Assembly (NCBI GenBank): GCA_001592805.2
Contig: CP051139.1
Location: forward strand, 1,240,001 to 1,304,000
Origin: Peltaster fructicola
Lineage: Eukaryota; Ascomycota; Dothideomycetes
DNA: 64,000 nt
Direction of reading: 5' to 3'
Shown: positions 35,171 through 46,243 of the stretch, piece after piece
Numbering within the stretch: the first letter of the stretch is position 1
How the letters are laid out: every line of letters begins with the position of its first letter
Notes under the pieces: model-generated
The model's database searches: none
Seen by the model: only the letters and a program-made list of their open reading frames with translations
What the model was told of the DNA's origin: nothing
Program-made: the position numbers and the translations under genes

Positions 35171-36928
35171 CTATGCCGTTTCCATAGCGCGCTGTGCGGT
35201 GAGAGTGCTGAATTGTGCGCCAGCAGAAACGCCGTTGAGGATCCGAGACTTGACAGCCGTGTTGTCGATTAGTGTCATCTCCCAGACTTCATCGTCAGTG
35301 CCAAGACCAGTTTGATAGTTGGCAGAGAAGCCACAGCTGTATGCTTTGCCTTCCTTGGTGACCACGAGGGAGTGCTCCGGTCCAGCGGACACGATAGATG
35401 CATGTCCTTCCACGCGCGTGACTCGTGTGGGGACGAGGAGTGCACCAGGCTTGCCGTGTTCGTTCTTCTTGACAGCGTCGTCGCTCATGGCCTCGAATTC
35501 AGCCTGGGTGAAGCCGAGCTGGCCGGCATCGATACGGCCCCAGGTAAGACATTCGCCGTCAGCAGTAGCGACGATGGTGTGATGAGAGCCTCCTGCGACA
35601 GAGACGATGCCCTTGCCTGCAAGCACCTTGACGTGTTGAGCATTTGGAATGATTGCACCACTCTCGCCAACGTCGGTTGTCTCTACGCCCGTCTGACCAG
35701 TCGCATTGAGGCCCCAAGCATAGAGCTCATCGTTATGGGTGATGGCGAAAGAGTGGTAAGGACCCGAGAAGACCTTCTTGATCTGCTTCTTGGCACCTCG
35801 TGGCATGCCGACTTCACGAGGAAGCAGACTGCTTCGCTTGTTGCGTTCGACGATCTTTCGACCAAGTTGGTTCTGCTCGCCAGCGCCCCAGGCGAAGACA
35901 ACACCCTTGTTGTCAAGTGCTAGCGCATGGTTGGCGCCACATGCAATATCGACGATGTTCTTGAGTTCTTCAATGATGATGAATCGTCTGACGACCTCAG
36001 CATCAGCCGTGAAGCCGAAAGGACCTTCGTTGCCTCGGAATGTACCGCAGCCATAGACCTTGCCATCGTCGGTCAAGGCGAGTGTGCAGCTGTCGCCTGC
36101 CACAACCTTGGACCAATTGGTGCCCTCGGCCAGCTCTGTGGTAGACAGATCGATTTCAGTTGGAGTTGCTTCGCGCGGGTTGAGTCCAGAATCGTCGTCA
36201 TCATCGTCCGAATCCTCATCCTCTGCCTTCTCTGCAGCATCTGCGTCGACGAGACCTCCATCCCATTCAGTATCACGTCCAAGTGCTCCATTGTCGTTGA
36301 CACCCCATGTGAGGACTCGATTATCTGCTGTCAATGCGACGACATGCATGGCGCCTGCTGAGAGCTGTACTACTGCAGCTTCATCTGAGTTGAGATTGGC
36401 ATTGAGTCTTGGCCGCTTGACGTCGACTGCGTTCTTGCGTGTTCCGAGACCCAGCTCGCCAGCGGACCCTTCACCGAATACCAGGACATCAAGCACGTCC
36501 TTTGGTGGTTCGGTGATGACTGGTCCTTTCTGTAACACCTTCTTCTTTGGTTCCTTGACTGGTCGCTTGACGGGCTCTGCTCTTGGCGCAGCTTTGCCCT
36601 TCTTTGCGGCCTTTGTATCATCGGCCTCGGTATCTGCCTTGCGCTTCTTCGAAGTATTCGCAGTGGTGGAGGTCTTGCTAACGGATGCTTTCTGAGCTGC
36701 TAGTGACCCAGCAGCAGTCTTTGGAGCGGCTGTCTTCTTGGATGCTGCAGGCTTCTTGGCTTGAGTCTTCGCGGTAGTCGCCTTGGTCTTCGGGGCTGCG
36801 GTGCTCTTCGCATTGCGCTTCTTGGCAGTGTTGGCGGTTGTTGTTGTGGTTGTTGATTTTGTGACAGCTGCACGCTTTGGTCGCAGCTTCCCATCAGCGG
36901 CAACAGGAGCTTGAGCTGTAGTAATCAT
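35171..36928 (-). CDS. pim1: Ran guanine-nucleotide exchange factor (RCC1 family)
   Basis: Chromatin-bound exchange factor for Ran GTPase (RCC1, Prp20 in budding yeast, Pim1 in fission yeast). It sets the RanGTP gradient for nuclear transport and mitosis. 585 aa, single exon. Residues 1-145 are Lys/Ala/Thr-rich and intrinsically disordered, suited to DNA and histone contact. From VLVFGEGSAGELGLG onward come seven RCC1 repeats: VLTWGVNDNGALGRD, VYGCGTFRGNEGPFGF, VFAWGAGEQNQLGR, LYAWGLNATGQTGV, CLTWGRIDAGQLGF and AYSCGFSANYQTGLG among them, each with the usual G-H/S-x-x-x-A/V strand (GAMHVVALT, GANHALAL, GPYHSFAIT, GSHHTIVAT, GPEHSLVVT). An acidic insertion (EDEDSDDDDDDSG) sits in the second repeat. 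Longer than yeast Prp20 because of the N-terminal extension. Confidence 0.95.
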   Translation of the reverse strand: MITTAQAPVAADGKLRPKRAAVTKSTTTTTTANTAKKRNAKSTAAPKTKATTAKTQAKKPAASKKTAAPKTAAGSLAAQKASVSKTSTTANTSKKRKADTEADDTKAAKKGKAAPRAEPVKRPVKEPKKKVLQKGPVITEPPKDVLDVLVFGEGSAGELGLGTRKNAVDVKRPRLNANLNSDEAAVVQLSAGAMHVVALTADNRVLTWGVNDNGALGRDTEWDGGLVDADAAEKAEDEDSDDDDDDSGLNPREATPTEIDLSTTELAEGTNWSKVVAGDSCTLALTDDGKVYGCGTFRGNEGPFGFTADAEVVRRFIIIEELKNIVDIACGANHALALDNKGVVFAWGAGEQNQLGRKIVERNKRSSLLPREVGMPRGAKKQIKKVFSGPYHSFAITHNDELYAWGLNATGQTGVETTDVGESGAIIPNAQHVKVLAGKGIVSVAGGSHHTIVATADGECLTWGRIDAGQLGFTQAEFEAMSDDAVKKNEHGKPGALLVPTRVTRVEGHASIVSAGPEHSLVVTKEGKAYSCGFSANYQTGLGTDDEVWEMTLIDNTAVKSRILNGVSAGAQFSTLTAQRAMETA

Positions 36929-38742
36929 CAGCGAAGTTCAGCAATTGGTGCCGATGCATCTCATAGCCACATCAGGTGCATCGATGCTCATGTCGCGTAC
37001 CTTTCTTTGGAGCCATGTCTTAGAAGCTGTATGGTGAGCTTCACGCTTACAGGTGTGTTCACGAATCCTTTCGACGCGTGTAGTGAAGCAGTCGAGATAC
37101 TGTAGCTGCGTGAGAGTACAAACCGGAGACTGAAGTGGTTCTTTGAGGTGCAAAATTGACTGGGAGAAGGTGATGAGTATATGATTGTTATCGAAGCTTT
37201 TTTATTGTTATGATGATGAACGAGGACGCGAGTTTGAGCCTCTCCCTGGTTCGGCCCGCTAGCGCGGATCTCATCCCGCCCCGAGATCTTTTTCCAGACA
37301 TGCTCTGCTATTGTGAGCCACGCCCACTCATTTGGTGTTAGACAACACCAGTCGTCCCTACCCATCGTCCTCACAAGAAGCGCATCTACGCTTAGGCTTA
37401 CGAGACATGAGTCTGCTGATCACATCGTCACGTCGGCTAGTCTCCGCAGACAACTATACAAAGACAAAGCAGAGTTACTGTAGATTTGGAGTCCACAACA
37501 GGTGTACATGATTTGCTCTGGCTTGGTCACGGAGCAGGATTGCTTTCCATTCAACAATGCATTCGGAATAGAGAGCTCGAACCGCCAAGGAGTTCATGCA
37601 GAGCCCTCAGCAAGTGAACATCACATGTCGACTTTGTTCTCACCTTAGCAATATCTACTTTTGCATCTGATCGGCGTCACATTACCAGAGTCTGTCCATC
37701 TACTGACAGCACTTTCAGCAAAGTCTACAAGTCGTTAGCTTGATGCTCAATCCAGCGTGATGCTGACAAGGAGGTAAGTGGACCAAGACAGCTCCAAGCA
37801 CCGACCAGCCCAAGGTCGGTAGATACCAAAAACACCAGGATGTTCTTCGGCGCTCGGCTGCTTGTTCAGTAGCACACAACGACGTACTTAGCAAGCATGT
37901 GCACGATAGCACGTCTTGTCCCGAGCTTACTGGGCATAATGCAGTACCGACACTATCTCGAGCAGCACTTCAGATGCTCCACGGAGGAAGAGAATGAAAA
38001 CGAACTGAGGTGTGACCTGCTGCAGACCCTGGTCAATAGTCGGCATCAGTAGCAATGACATATTGCTTTATCTGTTATGCTGCACAACAGGACGATTATT
38101 CAGTATCTGGAATGGGCAATGCATGCGCCTGCCAAGAGCATCCTCCGTACGACATCGACCACTGAGCAGCGAGTCACGATAAGAGCAGCTGAGCATGCCC
38201 ATCTCCCTACTAGCGCTGACGACTGTATTGGCCAGGCTCCTTCTCAGCTTCCCACTTGCAGGTACAAGGACTATAACACGCTCTTGTACACGCGCACCTT
38301 GCAGATGCCTTCTGGTGTTCCATTCCTTGCTCACGAAGGCTGATGAGTCGTTGCCTTCGTGATTCTCGGCTCTGCTATCTAAGAAAAACGGCCAAGTGGA
38401 TGCCATTGCAGCAACAGCTCTGATCCCACAGCACAGCCTGTGTGAGCAACGTATAGCCGCTTGTGCTAGCAGGCAGCTCGATCCGTTGTTGCACCCGCAA
38501 CAGGTGGCAGATCAGTGGGTCCCACTCTATACTTATATCTGCATGATCTATCGACTCCCACTGTGGACGCAGTCAGATGTGATGAAATTATCGATAGAGG
38601 AATGCACCACAGCTATCTTCAGGACAGGGTTCGGCAGCGATGAATACGATGGTGAGCAAACCTGCGAGCATTCATATACCGAACCCTCGAACCATCCAGT
38701 TGAGTTTCTCACACTCTGCTTTCATCCTCACAGTGCTCCAAC
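36929..38742. other. Long intergenic region, 1.8 kb
   Basis: Shared 5' region of RCC1 (minus) and a P450 gene (plus), the longest gap in the window. ORFs are below 130 codons and have no motif. No TIR, LTR, tRNA box or simple repeat stands out. It may hold regulatory DNA for the P450 and the accessory block to its right, but nothing specific can be claimed. Confidence 0.5.
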
Positions 38743-40434
38743 ATGCAGCTTATCGTTGCGACTGTAGCATCGACTCTTCTTATTCTCCTTGTCGTGCTTG
38801 CGTTTGCACAGAAGGCTGGCGCAGTATGGAAGAACAGTGCCACCGAACCTCCCGGGCCTGCTCTTTTACCTTGGCTTGGCCGAATTCATGATCTGCCCAC
38901 GCACAGCATGTGGCTGAAATTCAAGGAGTGGGCAGATATCTATGGACCATTGTATCGCACGCAAATGCTGGGTGATGGGTTCGTTGTTATCACTGACGAG
39001 CAGATTGCGAAGGAATTGCTGGTCAAACGATCGAAGATCTACTCTGATCGGCCTTCTGTCACGTCGCTGTTCGATTCGAAGAGCACGGAAGGATCCATGG
39101 AATACCTGCCAATGATGGGAAGAAACAGTGAGTAGATTTGCGCTCGATGAGCTCTGCTAACTGCAGCTGATAGAGTACTGGGCTCGACAGCGAAAGTTTA
39201 TGCACGCCTACCTCACGGAAGCTACCAATGCTCATTGGCACGGCGTCCTGTACCACGAAGCGAAACGCCTTCTGTCGCGGATCCTCGATGATCCAGACAA
39301 CTTCTCCTTCATCCTCGAGGACATGGCATCGAAGATTGTGTGTCAGTTGTCATGGGATGATCCTAGCGACGCTACCAGTCAATATTGTACAAGAAGCGCT
39401 TGGGCCCTCCTCACACAATTGTCGCCGGCTGGACCTATAACTAATATTATCACTCCACTTTGGCATCTACCGTACAGTATCAATCCTTGGAAGCAAGCCG
39501 AACGCAAGCGCCACGATGAGCAGCAACGCTGGTGGATGGAGCGATACACAACCGTACGAGAACAGATGGCTACAGGTCATGCTCGCCCAAGCTTTACGCG
39601 TACCTACCTGCAAGGCAGGACAAGCGGTCTATCCGGAGACTACGAAGCGTCTTCAGCTCTCGGCATGATGGCACTGATCAGCATCATAACGATCGCCGGC
39701 CCAATGTACTACTTCCTGATCGCCATGCTCTATCATCCAGACTGGCAAACCAAGGTGCAGAAGGAAATCGATGCAGTATGCAGCGGTCCACCCGAGCTGG
39801 CAGATTCTCCGCGCCTTCCGATCCTACGAGCATGCATGAGGGAATCAATGCGCTGGAGACCAAGTATCCCGACGGGAGTGGCGCATGAGGTGGAAGAAGA
39901 TGACTTCTACAACGGCTGGTATATTCCCAAAGGAACAAGGATCCTGCCGCTGGAGTGGTATGCTGAAGATGCTGTGCAATGAGGATAATGGACTGACTTC
40001 TTTACAGGGCATTCTCTCGCAACCAGCAGAAGTATCCGGATGCAGAGTCCTTCCGGCCCGAGAGGTGGCTTGAGCCCAGTTGGCCTACATATCAGGCGCC
40101 TCTCACACAGTACCCAACCATAATGAATATGTCTGGTTTTGGTTGGGGCCAACGATCGTGCATTGGTCAGACGCTCGCGCGCGACGAGATCCTGGTCACT
40201 GCCGGCGCTCTCTTGTGGGCTTTTGATCTCAAGATGAAGAAAGAGAACGGTAAGGTTCTACGGCCCCGTCTCGACAAACCAAAGTCGCTACTCATCATCA
40301 GGCCGCATGCATTCCAGATGTCGTTCGAGCCGCGTAGCGAGAAAAGGCGTGATGAGATCCTGGCGCAATGGAAGACCTCTGAGGACAAGGATCAGGCTGA
40401 GCGAGCGGCATTCGTCAAGACTGCAGCATGCTAG
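38743..40434 (+). CDS. Cytochrome P450 with atypical I-helix
   Basis: Microsomal P450, 531 aa, exons 38743-39127, 39174-39957 and 40008-40434 with introns of 46 and 50 bp in matching phases. One N-terminal transmembrane helix (residues 3-22) is followed by the Pro hinge PPGPALLPWLGRIHDLP. The C-helix (YWARQRKFM), K-helix ExxR (RESMRWRP), FRPERW and haem loop FGWGQRSCIGQTLA with the Cys ligand are intact. In the I-helix the oxygen-activating A-G-x-D/E-T is replaced by IAGPMYYF, with no acidic residue and no Thr. The general pattern recalls OrdA-type and other CYP families of fungal secondary metabolism, but no family can be named. It opens a block with a cyclase and two MFS transporters to the right. 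All exons look under normal coding constraint. Confidence 0.9.
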
Positions 40435-41494
40435 TCGACAATCTGTGCGTTATGCGCTTCGGAACAATTGAGTGGACTAGCTGTACCTTGTCGCAGGATG
40501 CAGATCTCGCCGGCGTTGTGATACAGGGCGAGTCCTGACAGGGGTTCACGCCGTTCTCGTAGCTGACGACGGTCGATGCTTGTACTACTCCATAATCATG
40601 TTGAGGTCGCGCTACATTTTATCAGGAGAAAGTATGAGACAAGGCATTCTCTGAGCAATACGCATTCACTGTAATCGTAGGACTGGTGGAAGCGTGGTGG
40701 TGAGTTCAGAAGAGGGTCGCAAGAGTCTCGCATGGACCGGAGAGGCGAGCCGATACAGATCCAGCAGCTGTTCAAGAAGTTACTTTGACATCTGCACGTT
40801 CACTGCGAAGTTGGGCGGCCGAGTCATGCTTTGACTGCATCGAGAAGTGAGCAGCATTGTCGAGTCATCTTCCTGTGGTAAGTTCTCGTGCTGCATGGGA
40901 TGACGTTAGATGTGCAGGACACACGCAACACGAGATCATGCTTGGCCACGTTGTCTTCTGGCGGTGATTGTGGCATGTGATGCTCATAGAAGAGCAAGAT
41001 GAGCTCTGAGATAAGATGAGGTAGGACATTATCCTACCATCGTTTGAGGTTACGACTTCCTCCTGAGCTCGACGAGACTCATCGGTGCAAACATTATCTC
41101 TGTTATCGTTCTCATCAGCAGACGAATACCTGTGCTGCTTCCAGCTCAGGATGAATATTGGGACTAGCTATACCCTCTAGGAAACATGAACCGGCCCCCA
41201 CTCATGCCAGGAAGGATTCGCATACACGAACGAGCAACCAGGTATTATTCATCGCTCTGTGTCGACGCCTGATCCGCGGCGAGGTCAGACGTTCAGCCAG
41301 GTCAGACTTTCATGTCACTGTCGAAGAGTCAGTTAATGATGGTGCGCGGTACGATGAACTCGCTGACCTCGTTGGCGAATGCCGAGGATATGCACTTGTC
41401 AATGGAAGAGGAGTAGTAGCTCGAACGTTCACAGTATCAGTCCTGGCCCTCTACATTCCTGCTTTGACCGCCCTCTTCGTCGAATCTCTCTATC
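40435..41494. other. Intergenic, 1.06 kb
   Basis: 3' flank of the P450 and 5' flank of the cyclase gene, same strand. A small ORF at about 41158-41532 overlaps the cyclase start but looks non-coding. No recognised repeat or RNA gene. Confidence 0.5.
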
Positions 41495-42495
41495 ATGAGC
41501 ATACCGGCATTCGCGGAACTACCTGTCGATAAGAATGGGCCCCACCATAATGCATGGGGACTATACGGACCCAACGATGAGCTCGGTGCATTGAACCGAT
41601 TGACCGATGACATCGTGAAGGCAGCGGCGAAGGAGATACAGACCGGCACACGCATAAGCCTCAACTGGCCGTTGGATGCTCAGGCAACGCCCATGTTTGG
41701 TCGGCAAGCTTTTCACAAACACATCTATCAGAAGCCTCCTCGTATAGGTATGTGCTGTGCAGATCTTACATGGCCGCACTTACCTAGTCAGTGAACGACG
41801 ATGTGTGGACATTCAATACACAGTCAAGCTCTCAGTGGGATGGTCTCCGACACTTTGGCTATCAGAAGGAGAAAGTGTTCTACAATGGTGTGACACTGGA
41901 CGACATTCATGGCACGAATGGTAAGCAAGCATCAAACGTCAATGGCATTGGTGCGTGGAGCGAGAAAGGCATTGTAGGTCGAGGTGTATTACTTGACTAC
42001 CACGAATGGCGCCAGAAGCAGGGCAGATCTTACAATGCCTTCGAAACCGGTAGCATCACAGCAGCAGATTTGAAAGCTGTTGCGAAAGCACAAGGTACTG
42101 AGATCAAGTTCGGCGATATCCTGCTCGTACGGTCAGGTTGTCTTGATGCATACAACAAGCTGTCCCAAGACGAGATCGATATCATCCGCAACAAAGTGCC
42201 ATTGACTTTCACCGGCGTCGAGCAAAGTGAGGAGATGCTTGAGTTTCTCTGGACCAACTTCAGTGCTTGTGGAGGCGACCAACCTGCTTGGGAGGCATGG
42301 CCAACACAACAGGAGTGGATGCTCCATGAAGTCATGCTCGCTGGCTGGGGCATGCCCATCGGGGAGCTGTTCGATCTCGAAAAGCTCGGTGCACATTGCA
42401 AGACTGTTGGAAGATACTCCTTCTTCGTCACAAGCGAGCCCGTCAATGTACCTGGCGGAGTAGCAAGTCCTCCGAACATACTGGCGATCTTCTGA
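41495..42495 (+). CDS. Putative cyclase / kynurenine-formamidase-fold hydrolase
   Basis: Member of the Cyclase family (PF04199 type), 318 aa, exons 41495-41747 and 41792-42495; the junction gives PRI-VNDDVW. The fold is a metal-dependent amidohydrolase also seen in bacterial kynurenine formamidase and in polyketide-linked proteins. Family features are the N-terminal WGLYGPNDELGALNRLT, QSSSQWDGLRHFGYQ with the metal-binding D-x-x-x-H region, GRGVLLDYHEW, DILLVRSGC, and AWEAWPTQQEWMLHEVMLAGWGMPIGELFDLE near the end. In fungi these proteins act on unknown cyclic or amide substrates. Its stop codon is only 11 bp from the stop of the convergent MFS gene at 42507, so the transcripts must overlap. 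Together with the P450 on the left it may form part of a small pathway (inference). Confidence 0.88.
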
Positions 42496-42506
42496 TTGCA
42501 AAACAC

Positions 42507-44213
42507 TCAACGATGCTGTGAGAGCTCTTCCGTTTTGTCTTCAGCAGCCATAACCTCCAATGACTTCTCGACATCGGTAGCATTTACAGCCTCTTGGTCA
42601 TCGGAGCCATGCTTGTGGATATGCTTGTCGTGGTGGGCGTCGGCTTTCTCAACGTCTACCGCTGCTTTGGCTTCGTTGGTATTCATGCGTCGTAGGTGGC
42701 TCCTCTCTTCCACAGCCTTGCCATCTGCACTGTCACGACTCTTCTTGTGTATGCTCCATCCTCCGTGCCACCCAATCCAACCATCTTCCCAAGGACCGCG
42801 AGCAAAGCACACCAGCAATGCTGCTCCAATGCTTCCTACGCTGTAGCTGCCGCTCGCTATCCAGCCTCCACGAGCGTACAGATGACTGCCAGCAGAGGTG
42901 CCAACCAGTTGACCCAGGAAAGTGGCCACCATGAATGCTGTGTTGACTCTGTTGCGACCTTTCGGCTCCACGGCGAAGATGGCACTGCGGTTGGCGATCT
43001 GAGATGTCTGCATGCCGAAGTCACCAAAGAATGCTTGCAGCACCGGCCCGGCGACTGTAAATGTGCCTGTGTATGTGCCGAGACAGATGCCAAGAAGAGC
43101 CCATAGCATGCCCAGGACGACTGAGAAATGTGGGACAAAACGATCTATAACGATGCGAGCGTAGAAGGGTCCAAGGAGCATAGAGGCTATGCCGACCAGC
43201 GCGAACAGACCAATGACCACAGGCGAGTAATAGTACGGCGGGCCAGCAAGTAAGAACGTCAGGACTGTCCAAAAGTTGGTGAATGTTGCGGCTGTGAAGA
43301 ATGAGATTAAGCAGGCCTGTACGAGCACTGGATGTCTCGTTAGCATGACCAGAATCGACCACAACAGCTTGAAGTAATTCATGCCAGCGTTAGTCGATGG
43401 ATAGGCAGGCATGAACAACCATAGTCCTAGCCATATGATGTACTGCAGTCCGACTGACAGCCAGTACACATTCCGCCAAGATGTGTAATTCGTCATGACA
43501 CCTGACAGCAGTCTTGCAATCAGAATACCAAGCATGAGGCCGCTGACGACAATGGACATAGCGGCTGCTCGTCGATTAGGAGGTGCGAGGTCGCCGACTA
43601 GGGGTAGCATGAGCTGTGGTGTGACTGTGCAAACTCCTATCAAGAAGGTTAACGCACTGAAGACTGACAGGCTGCTGGTAAGACAGAGTCCGATGCTGCT
43701 AAGATCAGTATTGGATCGTGTGCACTTGCGAAAGACTCACGTCAACGTTGCAGTCAAGAAGACCAGATACAAGACGAACGGCCGTCGCCTTAGCAAGTCT
43801 CCAAGTGGGCAAAGCAATAGCAGACCCACGGCATAGCCAGCCTGAGCCAAGGTTGGGATCTGTGATACCTGCACATACTCGACGCCGAAGTCTTCAGCCA
43901 GGATGTTCAGGATGGGATGGGTGTAGTAGAGATTGGCCACGGTGAAGGCACCTGCGAAGCCAAAGAGGATGTTGAGCCACATTGAGAAGACTGGAGGCTG
44001 TTCGGGATTCCAGCGACATCGTGGTGGTGTGTATGCCATGAGACGGAGTGCTCGCCGCCATATCGCTGGCTGATGCTCTGGGCTCTCATCTTTCACATCG
44101 CTGCTGATGCTTGTGGATGGTGGCGAGCGTGCCAGTGCTCTATCATCTGACAATGCCGCAACGACCGACTCAGTCTTACCGACTGGTGGTATATCGCGTT
44201 TTGCTGTACTCAT
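42507..44213 (-). CDS. MFS transporter, YnfM/DHA-type
   Basis: Major facilitator transporter of 554 aa, exons 43741-44213 and 42507-43698 around a 42-bp intron. The N-terminal 85 residues are hydrophilic. Then come twelve predicted helices with the loop 2-3 signature GDLLRRRPFVLYLVFLTATL (variant of G-x-x-x-D/R-R-x-G-R-R) and a second-half counterpart ARIVIDRFVPHFSVVLG. The sequence LYYTHPILNILAEDFGVEYVQVSQIPTLAQAGYAVGLLLLCPLGD is typical of the YnfM/AraJ-like drug-proton antiporter group in ascomycetes. The C-terminal 90 residues are charged and contain a His-rich patch (HHDKHIHKHGSDD). Probable role is export of a small organic compound; substrate unknown. It is followed on the same strand by a second MFS gene, and converges with the cyclase gene. 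Confidence 0.9.
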
Positions 44214-44476
44214 CGTGAGCGTAGAATCTGTTGGTCAGCGACATCGAGACGGTGAGAAGATGATCTGTAATGCATTTGGACCCAACCCGGGAGACGGCAG
44301 ATCATGAAAGTGTATGTCGTGATATCCTTCATAGCGCTGAGATCTGCACGCCGCAATTGCCGATGCCAGCAGATTGCAGGCGGCGTTTGCGGATGACAAG
44401 ATCACGAACTCATTATGTAAGCAAACACGTGATTGTAAAGATATCTATGAAGTTGGATACAATAAAACGGCCCTCC

Positions 44477-46055
44477 TCAAGAAGCAAATTTGCTCCTCGC
44501 CCGTAATGCAGCGCCCTTGTAGTAGAGTAAGAACATACCCGCGATGCCGAATGTACTGATGATAGCAAGTATCGTGCAGCCCCATGTTACACCTTGCTTG
44601 CTGTAGAATGGCAGTCCAATGTGTACGGCACCTGCAGCCAGAATACTGCGACAAGCATCGTTGGCAGCAAACAGGCTGGCCGCGTACTGTGGATAGCTCT
44701 TGAGCATATACATGCTCAGACACTGCAGGATGATGTAGACTGCTCCGGAGTAGATCGCAATACCACTCATGCCGACAATCCAATGAGTCGTGCCGTCGCT
44801 TGCGTAAGCGAAGATGAGAATACCAATAGGAATAAGACAGACGGCGACAAGAGCTGGCTTCAATCTGTCCTCCTGTTGCACCTGGCCACGCGCAGCCGCT
44901 GGGTTGGCAACCTTGTAGACATACCAGAAGTATGCTCCTGCACCAATAGCACAGCCAGCCATGATACAAGTGCACGCTTGAGCAACCTGCGTCATGGAAA
45001 AGCCATATTTGCCCATATAGGTGAGTGGCAAAGCATCGAAGAAGGTGTAGTATGTTGCATAACAGAAACTCGTGTATAGGTTGACGAATGTGACCGACGG
45101 GTCTAATGCGCTGATTTCGAGCGGTTTGATCAAAGAGTCCTTGAGAGTTGCCCAGACACTGTCGTGATGATGCTGAGCAGAGACACTGTGCGTCTCAGTA
45201 GGATTGGACTCATCTCCAGAGACTCGTGAGTAGCTCCCTTGTTTGAAGATTATCTTGGGGAGGTATGTCTCTGGCAGCAAGCAGAGCAACACCGCAGCTG
45301 GCACCGAGAGATATGCCACGAACCACATAGGATATGACCAGCCGTATGTCTCCGTAGCCTTGGCTGCGATCGCTGGTCCAAGAGCTGGTCCGGCATAGGC
45401 GAAAGCAATCCAGACTCCCAAGGCGTACGGTAGCTCTTGTTCTGTGAATACATCATGCATGGAAGCACCTCCATTAGCGAGACAAGGTGAGCCAACGATG
45501 CCTTGCAGGAACCGAAACATCAGGAACAAGTACATGCTCTTCAGTGCTGTCAGTGCTGCACCAAAGGAGACGACGACGAAAGCAATGATCGTGAAGATGT
45601 AGACAGGATTTCTGCCAACCCAGCGTACTTCAGTCAAGGGTGCCCAGAGCAGTGGACCCAGACCGTCTGTATCGTGTGTCAGTTAGGATTCTGCGTAGCC
45701 TCGTGGTTTACCTACAACTAAGCACATAGAGAGAAAGACCAAGAAGAGCTTCTTCCTGCGAGATGCTGTAATCGCCCATGAAACCGAGCACGGACACCAT
45801 GAAGATCGACGAGCCAGAGTAGAAGACTGCAGTGTAGAAGCTGATGATCAGTGCAACAAAGAGCTTCTTCCATCGTGGCCAGTCTTTGGGATCCAGAGAG
45901 TGTCCAACAGCGTCGAATACGTGCATAGGTCGTCGGCCGTCTTCCAAGGGATCGTCGAGTGCCAGAGCGGCGTCCTCTTCGTCCTTTCTTTCAATGCCAT
46001 CAAGCTCATCGTCTAGCGACGAGCGTAAGAACTTCTCCTGTGATTCTCGACTCAT
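44477..46055 (-). CDS. MFS transporter, DHA1 polyamine/drug type
   Basis: Major facilitator transporter of 509 aa, exons 45716-46055 and 44477-45666 with a 49-bp intron; the splice rebuilds VLSYGLGPLLWAPLTE, the conserved helix-2 segment of the Tpo1/Flr1-like DHA1 group. About 60 hydrophilic residues precede W-x-R-W-K-K-L-F at the start of helix 1. Loop 2-3 reads TEVRWVGRNPVYI (family: SExxGRxxxY). Further marks are FLQGIVGSPCLANGGASMHDVF in helix 4 and GPALGPAIAAKATETYGWSYPMWFVAYL in helix 5-6, then PETYLPKIIF and the central loop with Ser/Thr. Members expel drugs, polyamines and fungal metabolites at the plasma membrane. The specific substrate is unknown. The last residues overlap no other gene. 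Confidence 0.92.
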
Positions 46056-46243
46056 CTTGACAGCAAATAAGAATAATTGACGATGGTGAAGATTGCGGGT
46101 GAAGGAAGACTGAACACCCCCTTCTAAAGATAACCTGTACCTCGCGTGGTCGACTAAACCACATTCGGCATTGCATCAGGCTAGGGTCCACCATGCCTCG
46201 CGGCCATCACCACGACTCATAAACCTGCATCATCATCCATGAG

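Noticed and set aside
36060-36695. Plus-strand ORF of 211 codons opposite RCC1.
   Set aside because: Ser/Ala/Phe-rich shadow of the Lys/Glu/Asp-rich minus strand; no independent support.
36929-38742. Possible mobile element in the longest gene-free stretch.
   Set aside because: No terminal repeats, target-site duplication, transposase-like or polymerase-like coding, or AT-rich RIP-like bias was evident.
40540-40570. GGTTCA-containing sequence resembling a tRNA B box.
   Set aside because: It lacks the full GGTTCRANNCC pattern, no A box sits at the right distance, and no cloverleaf could be drawn.
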